In this document: piece by piece, positions 4,435 through 5,815 of the stretch
Layout: every line of letters begins with the position of its first letter
How positions within the stretch are numbered: the stretch's first letter is position 1
Assembly: GCA_030039005.1 (NCBI GenBank)
Contig: JASHQT010000683.1
Span: 1-5,815, forward strand
Length of the DNA stretch: 5,815 nt
Direction: 5' to 3'
Source of the DNA: Bryobacteraceae bacterium
GTDB taxonomy: Bacteria; Acidobacteriota; Terriglobia; Bryobacterales; Bryobacteraceae
Program-made: the position numbers and the translations under genes
Notes under the pieces: model-generated
What the model was told of the DNA's origin: nothing
Seen by the model: only the letters and a program-made list of their open reading frames with translations
Database searches by the model: none

Positions 4435-5607
4435 ATGGGAGTGTACAAACGTGGCGGGGTGTGGTGGTACCGCTTCAACTGGAACGGCCAGCAGATCCGC
4501 GAAAGCACCAAGCAAGGCAACAAGCGGGTAGCTGAACAAATCGAAGCGGCCCACAAAACATCATTGGCCAAAGGCGAGGTGGGAATACGTGACAAAACTC
4601 CGGTACCGACGCTGAAACAGTTCGCCGAACAGGATTTCCTCCCATACGTTCGTGCGACTTCAGCGAGCAAACCGCGGACGGTCACGTTCTATGAAACGAC
4701 GGCCAAGAACCTGTTGGCCTACCAAAAACTAGCCGCTGCGCCGTTGAACTCGATCACTGCCGAATTGATCGCCGCTTTCATAGCAAAGCGTCGGAGCGAG
4801 AAGATGCAAACCTCCACCATCAACCGCGACTTGGCGACACTTCGACGGATGTTTCATCTTGCACAAGAGTGGAACAAGATCTCGACGCTCCTACCCCGCG
4901 TGCGAATGCTGGCCGGGGAGAATCAACGAGAACGGGTGCTCACGGACAAGGAGGAAGAAAGGTATCTTTCCGCTGCTACCGAATTGGGCGACGGATTGGA
5001 AGCTGCGTACCGACGGGCGTTGGATGGCATCCGTGCAATACTTCGTGGCGAAACGCCAGTCAAACCCGATGCCTACCTGCTGAGAGACGTGACGACAATT
5101 CTGATCGATTGCGGACTCAGGCCCGAGGAGTGTCACCGTCTAAAATGGGAGAACATCCGCGATGGTGCAATAGAAATCTTCACCGGAAAACGTCGAGCTT
5201 CACGACGCCGCATTCCAGCATCTTCACGAGTGCTGTCCATCCTCGCCATGCGCCGTGAAATTTCCACCTCGGATTGGATCTTCCCTGCATCGACTGCGAG
5301 CGGTCACATTGAGGGTTTCAGCCTGAAAAAGCAACACGGAATAGCGCTAGCTACCAGCAAGGTTCCGAGATTCGTACTCTATGATCTTCGACACACTTGC
5401 TTGACCAGGTGGGCCAAGGTTATGGACGCCTTCACCCTGAAGACCCTCGCAGGCCACGCCGACCTGAACACGACAATGCGGTACGTTCACCTGAACGATT
5501 CTGACGTGAGAGCAGCGATGGAGAAAGCTCAGATCCGGGCACAAATCGAGCACAGTGACCAAACCGAGAAAGCGGAACCAATCGTGGAATCGCGGGTAAT
5601 CAACTGA
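4435..5607 (+). CDS. int: Tyrosine recombinase/integrase (tRNA-Thr-targeting)
   Basis: This is a complete 390-residue phage-type integrase. Residues 1-50 form an arm-binding N-terminal domain (VYKRGGVWWYRFNWNGQQIR). Residues about 58-150 are the SAM-like core-binding domain (TLKQFAEQDFLPYV ... TINRDLATLRRMF). Residues about 165-360 are the catalytic domain, with R229 in 'CGLRPEE', K252 in 'TGKRR', the box Y316-D-L-R319-H320-T, H341 in 'LAGHADLNTT' and the nucleophile Y350 in 'MRYVHL'. The usual first histidine of the HxxR box is tyrosine here, a variation I recall in other phage-type integrases, so activity is expected. It catalyses site-specific integration and excision of the element between attP and a chromosomal attB, probably aided by an Xis-like protein. 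Its stop is 15 nt from the CCA end of tRNA-Thr, which points to that tRNA as the target. It has its own promoter and Shine-Dalgarno, separate from the Rep operon. Confidence 0.96.
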   Translation: MGVYKRGGVWWYRFNWNGQQIRESTKQGNKRVAEQIEAAHKTSLAKGEVGIRDKTPVPTLKQFAEQDFLPYVRATSASKPRTVTFYETTAKNLLAYQKLAAAPLNSITAELIAAFIAKRRSEKMQTSTINRDLATLRRMFHLAQEWNKISTLLPRVRMLAGENQRERVLTDKEEERYLSAATELGDGLEAAYRRALDGIRAILRGETPVKPDAYLLRDVTTILIDCGLRPEECHRLKWENIRDGAIEIFTGKRRASRRRIPASSRVLSILAMRREISTSDWIFPASTASGHIEGFSLKKQHGIALATSKVPRFVLYDLRHTCLTRWAKVMDAFTLKTLAGHADLNTTMRYVHLNDSDVRAAMEKAQIRAQIEHSDQTEKAEPIVESRVIN

Positions 5608-5622
5608 CATCAAAAGAGATGT

Positions 5623-5640
5623 TGGAGCCGGCGGAGGGGC
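5623..5640. other. Probable attachment-site core (tRNA-Thr 3' end)
   Basis: The integrase gene ends 15 nt from here, and phage-type integrases commonly recombine at the tRNA 3' part next to their own gene. The exact core and crossover point cannot be set without the matching repeat at the far end of the element. The best in-window match is only 11 bp, at 1909-1919. The limits given are nominal. Confidence 0.5.
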
Positions 5641-5698
5641 TTGAACCCCCGACCCTCTGATTACAAATCAGATGCTCTACCAACTGAGCTACGCCGGC
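5623..5698 (-). tRNA. tRNA-Thr (anticodon TGT)
   Basis: Read on the minus strand from 5698, the acceptor GCCGGCG pairs over 7 bp with CGCCGGC. The D-arm is AGCTCAGTTGGTAGAGC. The anticodon stem TCTGA/TCAGA encloses the loop TTTGTAA, giving anticodon TGT (threonine, ACA codons). The T-arm contains GGTTCAAG in the usual GGGGGTTCAAGCCCC context. The discriminator is T (5626) and CCA is encoded (5625-5623). The gene is intact despite the adjacent insertion, as expected when attP restores the tRNA 3' end. Confidence 0.97.
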
Positions 5699-5726
5699 TG
5701 AAGGCGAATCGCGGGCGGGAAGGAAA

Positions 5727-5798
5727 AGCGGGGTACGGGAATCGAACCCGTCTAAATCAGCTTGGAAGGCTGACGCCCGACCGCTAGGCCAACCCCGC
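5727..5798 (-). tRNA. tRNA-Gly (anticodon TCC)
   Basis: On the minus strand the acceptor GCGGGGT pairs with ACCCCGC. The anticodon stem TCAGC/GCTGA encloses CTTCCAA, giving anticodon TCC (glycine, GGA codons). The T-arm carries GGTTCGATTCCCG and the discriminator is T, as in bacterial tRNA-Gly. CCA is not encoded (TTT follows), unlike the neighbouring tRNA-Thr. It lies 28 nt upstream of tRNA-Thr and is probably cotranscribed with it. Confidence 0.96.
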
Positions 5799-5815
5799 GC
5801 AACGCGTGACTCGAC

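Overview
The window looks like the chromosome-proximal end of a small integrative element inserted at the 3' end of a tRNA-Thr gene in a GC-moderate bacterium. Weak hints point to Planctomycetota or a related soil/freshwater lineage: a zinc-ribbon protein with a CPxC...RPYRCxxC pattern, and short hypothetical proteins that resemble, from memory, ones common in such genomes. The phylum is an inference, not something the sequence proves.

Left part (1-1851). A partial excisionase/AlpA-type helix-turn-helix gene on the minus strand (1-182) diverges from a MerR-like regulator gene (303-725). The 120-bp spacer carries three palindromes, one of which holds a TATAAT box on each strand. Downstream lie three small plus-strand genes: a zinc-ribbon protein (793-1152), an acidic helical protein (1379-1639) and a small beta-rich protein (1636-1851). 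The last two overlap in a GTGA junction. The function of these three is unknown. They may be cargo or belong to a neighbouring element.

Gap (1852-2301). This stretch has no convincing gene but contains several inverted repeats, an AT-rich patch, an 11-bp match to the tRNA-Thr 3' end, and an operator-like palindrome just before the next operon.

Core module (2302-5607). Three tightly coupled plus-strand genes encode an XRE-family repressor (2302-2829), an AlpA/Xis-like HTH_17 protein (2829-3029) and a DUF3987-like P-loop replication protein (3026-4198). They are followed by a 236-bp spacer with repeated TGTC/GACA motifs and a good promoter, then a complete tyrosine integrase (4435-5607). The order regulator - Xis - Rep - Int - tRNA resembles integrating plasmids (AICE/pSAM2-like) and phage satellites (PICI-like). 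No transfer, packaging or capsid gene is visible here.

Right end (5623-5798). tRNA-Thr(TGT), with encoded CCA, and tRNA-Gly(TCC) lie on the minus strand. The integrase stop codon is 15 nt from the tRNA-Thr CCA end, the usual geometry of a tRNA-targeting integrase beside its attachment site. The tRNA side is therefore host chromosome and the element extends leftwards. Its other end is either outside the window or, less certainly, near 1909.
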